Source of the DNA: Mesobacillus zeae
GTDB taxonomy: Bacteria > Bacillota > Bacilli > Bacillales > Cytobacillaceae
Assembly (NCBI RefSeq): GCF_003570705.1
Contig: NZ_QWVT01000008.1
Location: 1-64,000, forward strand
DNA: 64,000 nt
Direction of reading: 5' to 3'
The notes beneath the pieces were generated by a model that saw nothing but the letters and a program-made list of their open reading frames with translations, was not told where the DNA came from and made no database searches. Shown here piece after piece: positions 62,788 to 64,000 of the stretch (position 1 is its first letter; each line of letters begins with the position of its first letter). The position numbers and the translations under genes were made by a program.

Positions 62788-63219
62788 TTACTTTGTTACA
62801 GGACCATCCGGGCTGTCAATAATCTTGTTGGTTTCTTCTTTCCAGTGACTGTAATCCAGAAGTTCAGCAGACAGTTGTTTTAATACAAAGCTTAGTACGG
62901 CAACATCATCAATAATCCCAATTCCTACAAGGAAATCCGGGACTATGTCAATAGGAGAAACAAAATAAATAATAGCAGCAATCACAGTCACAAGCGTCTT
63001 TGCTGATATTTTTTTATATTCTCCTTTTCTCCAGGACCGGATAAGGTCAAATAGAAGAATGAGATTTGACCAGATTTCTGAAAGCGAACTTTTTCTTCGA
63101 AAAGCTTTTTGTTGGGCAGCTTTTAAGAGCCGATCTGCCCGTTCTGGGTTTTTTAGGTAGTCGTTCGCGTGATTCTCATATTTTTTATAGCCTATTTCAT
63201 ACTTTTTCCTTCCCAACAT
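62788..63219 (-). CDS. YkvA-family (DUF1232) membrane protein
   Basis: A 143-aa protein. The DUF1232 core is AKTLVTVIAAIIYFVSPIDIVPDFLVGIGIIDDVAVL, two short hydrophobic helices at about residues 74-115. The ends are charged. ATG 63219 follows AGGAGGGGT. The function is unknown. Confidence 0.87.
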   Translation of the reverse strand: MLGRKKYEIGYKKYENHANDYLKNPERADRLLKAAQQKAFRRKSSLSEIWSNLILLFDLIRSWRKGEYKKISAKTLVTVIAAIIYFVSPIDIVPDFLVGIGIIDDVAVLSFVLKQLSAELLDYSHWKEETNKIIDSPDGPVTK

Positions 63220-63528
63220 TCTTACCCCTCCTATTTATATGCTCAGGAACGTTCCATGATTGTTTGTACCCTTTTGTCCCAGTCCATAAAACACACATGG
63301 AATCTTGGCAAAAGGAGTTTCTTTATTTTTCCCCATTGCTAACGAAAATAGCATCGTTATTATAAACGATTGGGTCACAGATGGGATCGAGTGCTGGACT
63401 ATGGCGAATGAAGCGGCCAGGCATTGTTTGAAACAAGGAACATGGTGGAAAAAGGCTGATATATAAACAGTTCCGGCAGCCTGCATATAAATAAGTACAG
63501 GACGGATATCAAGCGAAATGAGGTAGGT
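63220..63528. other. Intergenic stretch, nothing convincing
   Basis: About 300 nt between ykvA and the yugN remnant. Some peptide-like reading is possible in more than one frame, interrupted by stops, but I cannot tie it to a family. Confidence 0.4.
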
Positions 63529-63531
63529 ATG

Positions 63532-63950
63532 ATGATCCGGATTGAATCGAGCATTGAGGGCAAACAGTTTACACTTGGCGGACTGAAGGAAGTACTTGAG
63601 CCGATGGGCTTCACTGTAGGCGGTAACTGGGAATATGATCATGCATATTTCGATTTTAAAATTGATGATGAGCACGGAGATCAGCAGTATTTACGATCCC
63701 GGTTAAAGCACTTGACGGGGATTTGGAGAAGGACAGCTTACGCGTGCTGATTGGAACGCCATTTTTGTTAGATCATCAATTTAAGACAGAAGTTGATGAG
63801 GAAGGGAATATCGGAAACGTTTCGGCATCCTTGAATCAATTCAAATGACCTGAAGATGAGGATGCACCATTTCCAAAGAGGTATATGGGAATGGTGAGAG
63901 ATCTAGTTGCTGAAATGGAGAAAGCTTTAGCTGGAAAAGATGTGGTCTAG
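63532..63950 (+). pseudogene. YugN-like protein, frameshift plus stop
   Basis: The start reads MIRIESSIEGKQFTLGGLKE and GGNWEYDHAYFDFKIDDE, the YugN-like family. A one-base shift near 63692 moves the sequel (PVKALDGDLEKDSLRVLIGT, PFLLDHQFKTEVDEEGN) to another frame. A TGA at 63846-63848 then interrupts it before the final PEDEDAPFPKRYMGMVRDL. YugN's function is unknown. Confidence 0.82.
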
Positions 63951-63955
63951 ATCCG

Positions 63956-63990
63956 AAAGGCAGTCTGGTTAGCCAGGGCTGCCTTTTTCT
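63956..63990 (+). terminator. Intrinsic terminator
   Basis: AAAGGCAG / CTGCCTTT stem with an inner CTGG / CCAG, then TTTTC. Confidence 0.85.
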
Positions 63991-64000
63991 TGGTGATGCG

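Noticed and set aside
63235-63675. 146-aa minus-strand frame
   Set aside because: It overlaps the yugN remnant on the other strand, has no family resemblance and no ribosome site.
1-64000. Insertion sequences, prophage or integrase
   Set aside because: No transposase, integrase or phage protein in any frame; gene decay occurs without flanking inverted repeats.

Overview
The window looks like a chromosomal segment of an aerobic, endospore-forming Bacillaceae (Bacillus/Mesobacillus/Cytobacillus type). The evidence is AGGAGG-type ribosome sites with many TTG/GTG starts, spore genes (tgl, two YjcZ-type microproteins, a KinB-like kinase), and homologues of Bacillus yfkO, ydhK, yugN, ysnF and ykvA. 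I see no rRNA, tRNA, CRISPR array, transposase or phage gene.

Layout. 1-8.2 kb: PaaX-type repressor, YfkO-like nitroreductase, a decayed LVIVD-repeat gene, a gamma-carbonic-anhydrase-like protein, a nitronate monooxygenase and a three-gene ABC importer of the COG2984/4120/1101 class. 8.2-15 kb: a repeat-rich control region, then a thioesterase, a phenylalanine-dehydrogenase-like enzyme and all four genes of a 2-oxoacid dehydrogenase complex; this is most simply read as phenylalanine -> phenylpyruvate -> phenylacetyl-CoA. 15.1-20.2 kb: the tyrosine/homogentisate pathway (aminotransferase, HPPD, homogentisate dioxygenase, fumarylacetoacetate hydrolase, and a frameshifted flavin reductase). 20.2-21.6 kb: two convergent Crp/Fnr-type regulators. 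21.9-34.7 kb: a long anthranilate/3-hydroxyanthranilate operon with every step to pyruvate and acetyl-CoA, its own FAD synthetase and flavin reductase, and an embedded TRAP transporter.

34.7-48.5 kb: mixed accessory genes. These are an MCP remnant, LysR/hutG, a GltS remnant, ydhK, a [NiFe]-hydrogenase small subunit with no large subunit in the window, a pirin behind a perfect 24-bp palindrome, transporters, HxlR and LysR regulators, and a YsnF remnant. 48.5-64 kb: a KinB-like kinase, a B12/radical SAM protein, a broken GDSL hydrolase, an M15 peptidase, a type II NADH dehydrogenase with a Rex-like site, a cyanophycinase/cyanophycin synthetase operon, tgl, GDPD, YjcZ microproteins, a truncated solute-binding protein, YkvA and a broken yugN.

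In the first 35 kb the three aromatic routes together would convert Phe, Tyr and Trp-derived anthranilate into central metabolites. PaaX suggests that phenylacetate genes lie just outside the left edge. About ten genes carry frameshifts, stops or truncations, nearly all in accessory genes. This is either real decay or local assembly error and should be checked with reads.
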